40,326 nt of DNA. It comes from Bacteroidales bacterium. Its GTDB lineage: Bacteria > Bacteroidota > Bacteroidia > Bacteroidales > Marinilabiliaceae. Positions 18,109 to 25,320 of this stretch are shown here, piece after piece. Under the pieces are notes generated by a model that had not been told where the DNA came from, did not search any database, and saw only the letters and a program-made list of their open reading frames with translations. Within the stretch, counting starts at the first letter, position 1, and the number at the start of each line of letters is the position of its first letter. The DNA lies in NCBI GenBank assembly GCA_900766825.1, contig CAAFWU010000038.1:1-40326 (forward strand). The letters are read 5' to 3'. Made by a program: the position numbers and the translations under genes.

Positions 18109-18275
18109 ACGCCTTCCCCTAAGGTGGGAGATGAGTGGGCAAATGTGTTCCAAAAGCACCTGTTTGCAGTTATATATTAGGTTCTTGTGTCGAAGCAAGC
18201 TGTTCATTTTTAGCAGTTAATGACCGGCTAACAATTAATATAACGGACTAAGCTTCGAATTATTGCCTATCTTCA

Positions 18276-20858
18276 TTACGATTTTTTGGTTTTCGTTGTT
18301 TCGTTTTGCTTAGTTGATTTAACCTTTTGTTTAGTAGCCGATGTAGGTTTTGTTGGCTCGGCAATTGCAATATCGCTGTCAGTCAGTGCGTTATCTGTTT
18401 TAGTGGCGGATTTGGCCGACGTTTTGGTCGATGTCTTGCTGGCTGTTTTGGTCGATGCTTTGGTTGCCGTTTTGGTAGCCGTTTTAGCTGTAGTTTTTGT
18501 GGTTGCCGTTTTGGCGCGGGTTGTCTTTTTATTTGGGTCAGCACCTTGTTCGGCGCAGAGTTTCATGCACTGCTCGAAGGTGAGGCTGGCGGCGTCGGTT
18601 CCCTTGGGTATTTTTACGTTGCTTTTGCCAAAGGCAATGTAGGGTCCCCATCGTCCGTTGAGGACAGTGAGGTCGGGGTTTTCGGGGAATGACTTGATGA
18701 GTTTGTTGCGGTCGGCTTCGCGCTTGGCTTCGATGAGGGCTATGGCTTCGTCGAGGTTGATGGAGTAGGGGTCGTTGTCTTTGCGGAGCGAGACAAATTT
18801 ACCATCGTGGCGGATGTAGGGACCGAAACGACCTGTGCCTATCACCACCTCTTTGTCCTCGTAGAGGCCGAGGTTGCGTGGCAGTTCGAAGAGCTGAAGG
18901 GCTTCGTCGAGGGATATAGTTTCTATATGTTGGTCCTTGCGGAGCGAGGCGAAGCGTGGTTTCTCGGCTTGGTCATCATCGTTTTCTGCTTGGTCGCCAA
19001 TTTGAGCCATGGGACCGAAGCGACCTATGCGGGCATAGACGTTTTTGCCAGTCTTGGGGTCGGTGCCCAGTAGGCGCTCGCCGCTGCAGCGTTGGGCATG
19101 TTCGGTGGTCCAGACTACGTTGTTGTGGAAGGGGGAGTAGAATTGCTTGAGGTAGGCCTGCCATTGCATTTTGCCTTCGGCAATCTCGTCGAATGTCTGC
19201 TCCACCTGGGCTGTGAAATCATAGTTGACTATGTCGGCAAAATGTTGCACGAGGAAGTCGTTGACCACCATGCCTATGTCGGTTGGGAAGAGTTTGTTCG
19301 ATTCAGCACCTGTGTTTTCTACTGCCGACGCTTTTTGCACGGTGCCGCCAGCGAGCGAGAGGGTGCGATAGGTGCGTTTGTGACCTTCGCGGGTGTCTTT
19401 GACAACGTAGCCTCGCTGCTGAATTGTGGTAATGGTTGGGGCGTAGGTCGAGGGGCGACCAACACCCATCTCCTCGAGTTTTTTAACGAGCGAGGCCTCG
19501 TTGTATCGTGGTGGTTTTTGGCTCCACTTCTCGCGTGCTTGAATTTGGGCGAGGTTGAGGGGCTGACCAATGGTTACCTTGGGTAGTGTGGTTTGAGCTT
19601 TTTCATCATCATCATCGTCGGTGCTTTCAAGGTATAGTTTCATGAAACCGTCGAATTTTATGACGTCGGCTGATGTGCTGAAGTGTGCTTTGGCCACAGG
19701 GGTGTCGATGGTGATTGAGGTTCGCTCAATCTGGGCATCGGTCATTTGGGAGGCCACGGTGCGGTTCCAAATGAGTTTGTAGAGTTTTTTCTCCTGAGGG
19801 GTTGAGCCCGCCTCGGTGTTCTCCATGGCTGTGGGGCGTATTGCTTCGTGGGCCTCTTGCGCACCCTTGGAGTGTGTTTTGAAACGACGGAGCTGATAGT
19901 AGTCGGGTCCGAACATCTGCCCAATGGCTTTTTGTGCCGAGGAGAGGGCGAGTTCGGAGAGGTTGACGGAGTCGGTACGCATGTAGGTTATGAGACCTGC
20001 CTCGTAGAGGGCCTGTGCGGTGCTCATGGTCAGCGAAACGGGGAAGCCGAGTTTTCGACCTGCCTCCTGCTGAAGGGTGGATGTGGTGAAAGGTGGTGCG
20101 GGCTGACGTGTTAGTGTTTTGCTCTCTACGTTCGAGATGGCAAAGGTGGCGTTGGCGCACTTATTGAGGAACTCTTCGGTCTCGGCTTCGGTGCCAAAGT
20201 GGACGTTGAGGTCGGCCAAGAGGTTGAAGTTTCGCCCATTGGGACCTGTGAGGGTGAACTTGGCCTGAGCTGCAAAGTAGGCTTTGGGCACAAAGGCAAT
20301 GATTTCCCTCTCGCGGTCTACCAGAATGCGTACGGCCACCGACTGAACGCGACCTGCCGATATGCCGCCGAGTACTTTGCGCCAGAGGACGGATGAGATC
20401 TCGAAGCCTACGAGGCGGTCGAGTATACGTCGGGCTTGCTGGGCATCGACCAAGTCCATATTTATATGGCGTGGGTTGCTGATGGCCTGCATTATGGCGT
20501 TTTTTGTAATCTCGTGGAAGGCAATGCGTTTGGTGTTGGCCACATCGAGTCCCAACACTTCGGCCAGATGCCAAGAGATTGACTCACCCTCGCGGTCTTC
20601 ATCGGAAGCCAACCAAACGTCGTCGGCCTTTTTTGCCAGTTTCTCAAGTTCGTCAACCACATGTTTTTTGGCTTCGGGGATGACGTACTCTGGCATGAAG
20701 TCATGCTCAACATCCACGGCAGAGTTGCCGTTTTTTAGGTCGCGAATGTGACCGTTGCTGGACTTGACAACGAAGTCATCGCCAAGGAATTGACCTATGG
20801 TTTTGGCCTTGGTGGGAGACTCGACGATGACCAATTGGAAACCATTCTTTTTTGCCAT
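18276..20858 (-). CDS. topA: DNA topoisomerase I (type IA)
   Basis: 860 residues. It relaxes negative supercoils by cutting one strand. The Toprim domain starts at VIVESPTKAKT, followed by LASDEDREGESISWHL. The catalytic Tyr is about 292 in LITYMRTDSVNLS. Other core motifs are VDAQQARRILDRLVGFEIS and GVGRPSTYAPTI. After residue 590 come about three C-terminal repeats (GRFGPMAQIG, GRFGPYIRHDG, GRWGPYIAFG) in place of the zinc fingers of the E. coli enzyme. The last ~80 residues are a low-complexity Lys/Thr/Ala/Ser tail, probably a nonspecific DNA-binding tail. The gap to porP is 167 bases from the chosen porP start, without a clear terminator. Confidence 0.97.
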   Translation of the reverse strand: MAKKNGFQLVIVESPTKAKTIGQFLGDDFVVKSSNGHIRDLKNGNSAVDVEHDFMPEYVIPEAKKHVVDELEKLAKKADDVWLASDEDREGESISWHLAEVLGLDVANTKRIAFHEITKNAIMQAISNPRHINMDLVDAQQARRILDRLVGFEISSVLWRKVLGGISAGRVQSVAVRILVDREREIIAFVPKAYFAAQAKFTLTGPNGRNFNLLADLNVHFGTEAETEEFLNKCANATFAISNVESKTLTRQPAPPFTTSTLQQEAGRKLGFPVSLTMSTAQALYEAGLITYMRTDSVNLSELALSSAQKAIGQMFGPDYYQLRRFKTHSKGAQEAHEAIRPTAMENTEAGSTPQEKKLYKLIWNRTVASQMTDAQIERTSITIDTPVAKAHFSTSADVIKFDGFMKLYLESTDDDDDEKAQTTLPKVTIGQPLNLAQIQAREKWSQKPPRYNEASLVKKLEEMGVGRPSTYAPTITTIQQRGYVVKDTREGHKRTYRTLSLAGGTVQKASAVENTGAESNKLFPTDIGMVVNDFLVQHFADIVNYDFTAQVEQTFDEIAEGKMQWQAYLKQFYSPFHNNVVWTTEHAQRCSGERLLGTDPKTGKNVYARIGRFGPMAQIGDQAENDDDQAEKPRFASLRKDQHIETISLDEALQLFELPRNLGLYEDKEVVIGTGRFGPYIRHDGKFVSLRKDNDPYSINLDEAIALIEAKREADRNKLIKSFPENPDLTVLNGRWGPYIAFGKSNVKIPKGTDAASLTFEQCMKLCAEQGADPNKKTTRAKTATTKTTAKTATKTATKASTKTASKTSTKTSAKSATKTDNALTDSDIAIAEPTKPTSATKQKVKSTKQNETTKTKKS

Positions 20859-20925
20859 GCGGTGTGGAACTGGTTGGAGATGAGACGTGTGGTGAAAGGG
20901 TGAGAAGGAGCTAAGTGGAGTGAAA

Positions 20926-20966
20926 AAGCGGAAAGGCGGAGCGCATCGGATAAGATGCGCACCGCC
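20926..20966 (-). terminator. Terminator between secG and topA
   Basis: Arms 20954-20966 and 20935-20947 form a 13-base stem with one T-T mismatch on the minus strand, followed after seven bases by CTTTTT. It would end the secG operon before topA. Confidence 0.65.
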
Positions 20967-21050
20967 CTTGTTTTATTGTCGGGCAACTCCTTGAGTCATA
21001 GCACTTAAGTGGTGTGACATATGAGGAGTGTTAGCTGACTGAAGAATCAC

Positions 21051-21425
21051 TTACTCAGCGGGTTGTTCGGCAGGAGCGGGAGCTGCGGGAGCCTCATCGG
21101 CAGGAGCCTGAGCATCGAAGGTAGGAGCGGCAACGGGCTGCTGTGCGGCGCGGTTGTTCTCGATAACCTGATTGAGACCAGAATCGCCATTCACCTCGCT
21201 ATTGTCTGGGAGGAGAGCCACAGAGAGGAGGGAGAAGACGAACATGAAGGCGGCGAGATACCAGGTTGCCTTCTCTACAAAGTCGGTGGACTTACGAACG
21301 CCCATTACTTGGGTTTGTGAAGCGAAACTTTGGTTAAGACCGCCACCCTTCGATTTTTGAACCAAAACGATGAGAACCATCAGGACGCTGACAAGAATCA
21401 TCAGCACAATTACAGTGGTGAACAT
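21051..21425 (-). CDS. secG: Preprotein translocase subunit SecG
   Basis: 124 residues. Two transmembrane helices (about 3-20 and 53-72) are separated by the family signature VLVQKSKGGGLNQSF. The second is followed by an Ala/Pro/Glu-rich tail (about 95-124), which is common in Bacteroidetes SecG and is of low complexity. SecG assists SecYE in moving proteins across the inner membrane. It begins 16 bases after the TPR gene, so it is the last gene of the operon that begins with the sigma-54 activator. Confidence 0.93.
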   Translation of the reverse strand: MFTTVIVLMILVSVLMVLIVLVQKSKGGGLNQSFASQTQVMGVRKSTDFVEKATWYLAAFMFVFSLLSVALLPDNSEVNGDSGLNQVIENNRAAQQPVAAPTFDAQAPADEAPAAPAPAEQPAE

Positions 21426-21441
21426 ATTGAGTTATATGCTG

Positions 21442-22389
21442 TTAATTATTACGTTTTTCAATTTCAGATATACGGGACGCAAAGTAACAACTTTTTTCAG
21501 GATTTTTCAAACTTAGCTTCTTGTAAATAGTAATTGCTTTGTCGTATTTTTTTTGTTTCACATAAATTGACGCAAGTGTCTCGGTGAGCACGTCGTTGTC
21601 CTTAGTGCTCTCCTCCTCTATGCGTTTAGCCTCGGCGGAGGATGTCATGCGACCTCGGTTGACGGGCAAAATGCGTTCGTCGCCATCTTTGAGGAAAGAG
21701 TCGATGAGGTCTCGGCTCGATTTTTTATGTTGCTGCTGCTGTTCGGCTTCGTTTTGCAGCTGGGATACGTAGTCGAGCCAGTCGGCAAAGGTGTATCGCT
21801 CGTTTGGTCGGCAGCTCTGAGGGGCTATGTCCTCAAGGGAGTAGAGGGTCTCGGGTTTGTCAATGTCGTACTCAAGTTCTTCGGTGTCTTGAGGGGTGGC
21901 TGCCGATGTTGTGCTTGTTAGTGGGGGTAGTGTGAGTGGTTTGCGTGGCTTGTGTGGGGTGGGGGAGGGGACTTGGACCTCGGCTTCTGTAATAGGGGAG
22001 GCGATGGCTGTGTCCGCTGTGGCTGTTTCGGATGGGGCCGATGTTGCAACAAGTGGGGTGGCAATGGTGTCTGTGACCGATGGTTCGGTGACTTGCTCAA
22101 CTATTTCTGTCTGTGGGACTTTGGAAACGGTTGTGTCGGGTTCGGCTATTTTCTTGCTTGCCTTGATTAGCCAAAAAAGTGCGGCGCGGTCCCATACGTG
22201 TATTGATGCTTTGCGCAGTTCGCTCTCGAAGTGTATGCTGTCAGTTTGAGCCAGCCCTTTGGCCAGAAGCATCCACCCTGCGTGAAAGAAGGGGTACTGG
22301 CGAACGGCTGCTGCCAATGCGTCCACATCCTCGGGCGTTAGGGACGAGGGGTTGAGGACGGCAGAATAGAATGTTTCTTTATTCATCAT
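21442..22389 (-). CDS. TPR-containing protein of unknown function
   Basis: 315 residues. The N-terminal ~85 residues are helical (FYSAVLNPSSLTPEDVDALAAAVRQYPFFHAGWMLLAKGL). The middle (about 85-180) is low complexity, rich in Thr, Ala, Pro and Val, and probably disordered. The C-terminal ~50 residues form one clear tetratricopeptide-like repeat (LASIYVKQKKYDKAITIYKKLSLKNPEK). There is no signal peptide, so it is probably cytoplasmic. It lies between lptE (63-base gap) and secG (16-base gap). From memory, a protein of this type commonly sits between LptE and SecG in Bacteroidales, but its function is not known to me. Confidence 0.8.
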   Translation of the reverse strand: MMNKETFYSAVLNPSSLTPEDVDALAAAVRQYPFFHAGWMLLAKGLAQTDSIHFESELRKASIHVWDRAALFWLIKASKKIAEPDTTVSKVPQTEIVEQVTEPSVTDTIATPLVATSAPSETATADTAIASPITEAEVQVPSPTPHKPRKPLTLPPLTSTTSAATPQDTEELEYDIDKPETLYSLEDIAPQSCRPNERYTFADWLDYVSQLQNEAEQQQQHKKSSRDLIDSFLKDGDERILPVNRGRMTSSAEAKRIEEESTKDNDVLTETLASIYVKQKKYDKAITIYKKLSLKNPEKSCYFASRISEIEKRNN

Positions 22390-22452
22390 GGCAGGGGAGT
22401 GGTGGGGCTTGTTTGGCTAACTTGTTTGTGCAGGTGGTTTGATAAACGTTGA

Positions 22453-23031
22453 CTACCAATCGGCAAAGGCTTTGTTGAAGATGTTTTCGGTTAGCTCTTC
22501 AACAATTTTTTCTACTAACTCTTGTTCCACGTCGGCCAAGTTGTTTTCTGAGTCGTAGTCCTGATAGGCACTGAAACTCTGTTCCCAATCTTTCTTGGGG
22601 TCTTTGGAGTTTCGGCAACGGATTTTTACGGTCACGGTGAGTCGGGTTTCGGCCGAGACGGCGTCGGCTTTCAGTGCCATAGGTTTGGTGGCGTAGCCCG
22701 TTATGTCGCCCGAGAAGTCGACATCGCCGCTTTCGTTGACCATAATGAGGCGAGACTCGTTCTGTATGCGATCTTTAAGGCCTTCGGTGAGGGTGGAACT
22801 GAGGTCGGGGTTGACCAGTGGGGCGCGGTTGTTGATGTACTGCACCGAGAATGTTTTGAGGTTCTCGGGTATTGAGGCGCCGCTCATGGTTATGGACACT
22901 GTGCAGGCTGCCAGCAATAGGGTGCCGACTATGGTGCAGAGGGCAATGAGTAAGGCTGTGGGGCGCACTGTGAACCAATGGGTTGACTGGTTGGTTGACC
23001 TTTGTTGGGGCTTATTTGTCGTCGATGCCAT
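22453..23031 (-). CDS. lptE: LptE-like LPS-assembly lipoprotein
   Basis: 192 residues from ATG at 23031, which lies inside the 3' end of the sigma-54 gene (20-base overlap). The lipobox is LLAAC (Cys about 43). The n-region before it is unusually long; a GTG at 22968 would give a normal 21-residue signal and is a real alternative. The frame stays open to 23121. After the Cys, SGASIPENLKTFSVQYINNRAP and LSSTLTEGLKDRIQNESRL are typical of the Bacteroidetes LptE family, whose members plug the LptD barrel for LPS insertion. LptD is not in the window. The C-terminal half has the beta-strand pattern RLTVTVKIRC. Confidence 0.82.
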   Translation of the reverse strand: MASTTNKPQQRSTNQSTHWFTVRPTALLIALCTIVGTLLLAACTVSITMSGASIPENLKTFSVQYINNRAPLVNPDLSSTLTEGLKDRIQNESRLIMVNESGDVDFSGDITGYATKPMALKADAVSAETRLTVTVKIRCRNSKDPKKDWEQSFSAYQDYDSENNLADVEQELVEKIVEELTENIFNKAFADW

Positions 23032-24385
23032 AGTCGTGGATCTTGCGGTAGAGGGTTCGTTCGGAAATCTGGAGCTCTTTGGCGGCTCGGCGTTTGTTGT
23101 TGTTGAACTTTGCGAGGGCACGTTTTATGGTCTCCTTTTCGTTGTCGGCCAGCGAGAAGTTGTGTTGCTCTTCGGCCTCGGTGTCCACGGCATTTATGGC
23201 ACCCATGTTATGTGAGGTGGCATCGGGTTGGATTGGCACCACCACTTCGGCTTGGCTGCCAAAGTCGGTGTGGGGGGTGCGTTCGTCGGGGCGGCGATAG
23301 CTGTGCACGAGGTTGCCGTCGAAGGTGTTGATGTCGGTTTCGGTGGCTTCGGTGCCATTGGGAGCCATGCTCTGCTGGGTATCGGTGGGGTCTATGTTGG
23401 ACTGGAAGAGTCGGTGGGCTAACTTGACGTTGTCCGGCGAGAGGGGTGCCGAGGCGTTGTTGAGCAGACCGAGGACGAGTTTTTTGAGGTCGTTGACGTC
23501 GTTGCGCATGTCGAAGAGAATCTTGTAGAGAATCTCGCGGTCGCTGCTGAAAGCCTGATTATGAGCTCCATCCACCTGAGGTAAGTGCGATGTTGTCACT
23601 TGGTTTTGTGGAATGAAGGACCTCATTGTCTGCTCCGAAACAGTTCGGTCTTGTGCCAGAACGGTAACCTGCTCGGCCACGTTTTTTAGCTGACGGACGT
23701 TGCCTGGCCATATGTAGTTTTTTAGCACCTCGGCGGCCCCATCGGTCAGGCGGATAGGGGGCATATGGTTGCGGTCCGCAAAGTCGCAGGTGAATTTATG
23801 GAACAGGGCCGGTATGTCGTCGGACATTCGTTTGCGTAGGGGAGGTATGCGAATGAGGATGCCGTTGAGGCGATAGAAGAGGTCCTCGCGGAAACGTCCG
23901 TCGCGAATGGCCTTCTCGAGGTCGACATTGGTTGCGGCCACAATGCGTACGTCGGTCTTCTTGACCACCGAGGAGCCCACGCGCATATACTCGCCCTTTT
24001 CGAGCACGCGGAGCAGTTTGGCTTGGGTGGCAAGGGGCAGCTCGCCTATCTCGTCGAGGAATATGGTGCCAGTGTTGGCCTCCTCAAAGTAGCCTTTGCG
24101 TTCGTTGAGGGCACCTGTGAAGGCACCTTTTTCGTGACCAAAGAGTTCGGAATCTATGGTGCCCTCGGGGATGGCGCCACAGTTCACAGCCACGTAAGGT
24201 TTGTGCTTACGCAGGCTGAAGGAGTGAATGATTTGTGGGAAGACCTCCTTACCGCTACCGCTCTCGCCAATGATGAGGACCGAGAGCTGAATGGGGGCAA
24301 TTTGCACAGCCGTGTCTATGGCCCTGAGCAGCTCGGGGTCGTTGCCAACAATGCCAAAACGCGCCTTGATTTCCGAATTATCCAT
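23012..24385 (-). CDS. Sigma-54-dependent transcriptional activator (no receiver domain)
   Basis: 457 residues from ATG at 24385. The open frame to 24427 is rejected because the promoter box lies inside it. The AAA+ domain starts almost at the N-terminus: Walker A GESGSGKE (40-47), sigma-54 contact loop GAFTGA (87-92), Walker B TIFLDEIGELP, and the R-finger region FREDLFYRLNGI. A C-terminal Fis-type helix-turn-helix (about 415-455) includes KRALAKFNNNKRRAAKELQISERTLYRKI. There is no receiver or sensor domain, so control must be by partner protein or by level. A Ser/Thr/Asp-rich linker (about 255-390) separates the parts. It is the first gene of an operon with lptE, a TPR gene and secG. Confidence 0.92.
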   Translation of the reverse strand: MDNSEIKARFGIVGNDPELLRAIDTAVQIAPIQLSVLIIGESGSGKEVFPQIIHSFSLRKHKPYVAVNCGAIPEGTIDSELFGHEKGAFTGALNERKGYFEEANTGTIFLDEIGELPLATQAKLLRVLEKGEYMRVGSSVVKKTDVRIVAATNVDLEKAIRDGRFREDLFYRLNGILIRIPPLRKRMSDDIPALFHKFTCDFADRNHMPPIRLTDGAAEVLKNYIWPGNVRQLKNVAEQVTVLAQDRTVSEQTMRSFIPQNQVTTSHLPQVDGAHNQAFSSDREILYKILFDMRNDVNDLKKLVLGLLNNASAPLSPDNVKLAHRLFQSNIDPTDTQQSMAPNGTEATETDINTFDGNLVHSYRRPDERTPHTDFGSQAEVVVPIQPDATSHNMGAINAVDTEAEEQHNFSLADNEKETIKRALAKFNNNKRRAAKELQISERTLYRKIHDYGIDDK

Positions 24386-24424
24386 TGTACGAAATAAGTG
24401 AGACCAAAAATAGCTACTTTTGAG

Positions 24425-24453
24425 CAAAGATAAAAACTACTTATATGAACAAA
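24425..24453 (-). promoter_or_regulatory. Promoter of the sigma-54 activator operon
   Basis: The minus strand reads TATCTTTG (24432-24425), a full TAnnTTTG match, with TTTG at 24453-24450 (17-base spacing, slightly short). It lies 40 bases before the ATG at 24385 and overlaps the kdsB start region. A plus-strand TACTTTTG at 24415-24422, 23 bases before the kdsB ATG, is a possible -7 box for kdsB. Confidence 0.6.
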
Positions 24454-25221
24454 AAAAGTGAAAACGGCGAGGTTAGTTTTGTGGGTCTGATACCAGCGCG
24501 CTATGCCTCGACCCGATTTCCTGGCAAACCCATAGCAGACATTGGCGGCAAACCAATGATTCAGCGTGTCTATGAGCGAGTTAGCGAAGCCCTTGGAGCC
24601 TGCGCTGTGGCCACCGACGATGTTCGCATTGCCGATGTCGTCATGGGCTTTGGAGGTCGTGTAATAATGACAAGCACCTGCCACAAGAGCGGCACCGACC
24701 GCCTTGCCGAGGCTGTGAGCAAAATGGAGGCCGAAGATGGCAGGACCTACGATGTGGTGGTGAACATCCAAGGCGACGAGCCCTTCATCCGCCCCGAGCA
24801 AGTACGCCTGCTCTCTAGTGCCTTTGCCGACCCTGAGGTCAAGATTGCCACCTTGGTGAAGAAGGCCGATAACGAGCACGACCTCTTTAATCCCAACAAA
24901 CCCAAGGTGGTGATGTCCGCCGAGGGTAACGCCCTCTATTTCAGCAGAGCCCCCATACCATATCTGCGAGGAGTGCCCGAGCACGATTGGCTGAGCCAGC
25001 ATACCTATTGGAACCACATTGGCCTCTATGCCTATCGCACCAATGTCCTCCACAAGCTCACCAAATTGCCTCAGGGCGACCTGGAGAAGTGCGAGAGTCT
25101 GGAGCAGCTCCGATGGTTGGAGAATGGCTACGCAATACGAGCTTTGGTGACCGAACTGGAGAGCCTAAGTATAGACACCCCCGAAGATTTGGAGGAACTC
25201 AAGAGACGAGGCTTGATATAA
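24445..25221 (+). CDS. kdsB: 3-deoxy-manno-octulosonate cytidylyltransferase (CMP-Kdo synthetase)
   Basis: 258 residues. It activates Kdo with CTP to CMP-Kdo for LPS inner core synthesis in the cytoplasm. The signature IPARYASTRFPGKPIADIGG is at about 14-33. Others are YDVVVNIQGDEPFI (metal-binding Asp), YFSRAPIPY and HIGLYAYR, with the ending SLEQLRWLENG and ESLSIDTPEDLEEL. The ATG at 24445 is the only reasonable start. It is divergent from the sigma-54 activator operon, with 59 bases between the two start codons. Confidence 0.97.
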   Translation: MNKKSENGEVSFVGLIPARYASTRFPGKPIADIGGKPMIQRVYERVSEALGACAVATDDVRIADVVMGFGGRVIMTSTCHKSGTDRLAEAVSKMEAEDGRTYDVVVNIQGDEPFIRPEQVRLLSSAFADPEVKIATLVKKADNEHDLFNPNKPKVVMSAEGNALYFSRAPIPYLRGVPEHDWLSQHTYWNHIGLYAYRTNVLHKLTKLPQGDLEKCESLEQLRWLENGYAIRALVTELESLSIDTPEDLEELKRRGLI

Positions 25222-25242
25222 AAATATCCTATATAAAATAAA

Positions 25243-25290
25243 GAGGCGAACCCCATGGGACACAATCCCGCGAGGTTCGCCTTTCTTTTT
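25243..25290 (+). terminator. Terminator of kdsB, usable in both directions
   Basis: The stem AGGCGAACC (25244-25252) with GGTTCGCCT (25274-25282) is extended inside by GGGA/TCCC and followed by TTCTTTTT. The minus side has A-rich DNA, so it may also stop transcripts of the pectinesterase gene. Confidence 0.85.
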
Positions 25291-25320
25291 ATGGTTTAGT
25301 CTCTACTTCTGAGAGTTGAA

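Noticed and set aside
18400..18540. Short spaced repeats that could be taken for a CRISPR-like or tandem array
   Set aside because: They encode the Lys/Thr/Ala tail of TopA in frame; unit length and spacing are irregular and there are no spacers.
21900..22130. Low-complexity stretch in the TPR gene as a sign of frame shift or decay
   Set aside because: The frame is open throughout with a recognisable N-terminus and TPR end; a Thr/Ala/Pro-rich linker explains it.
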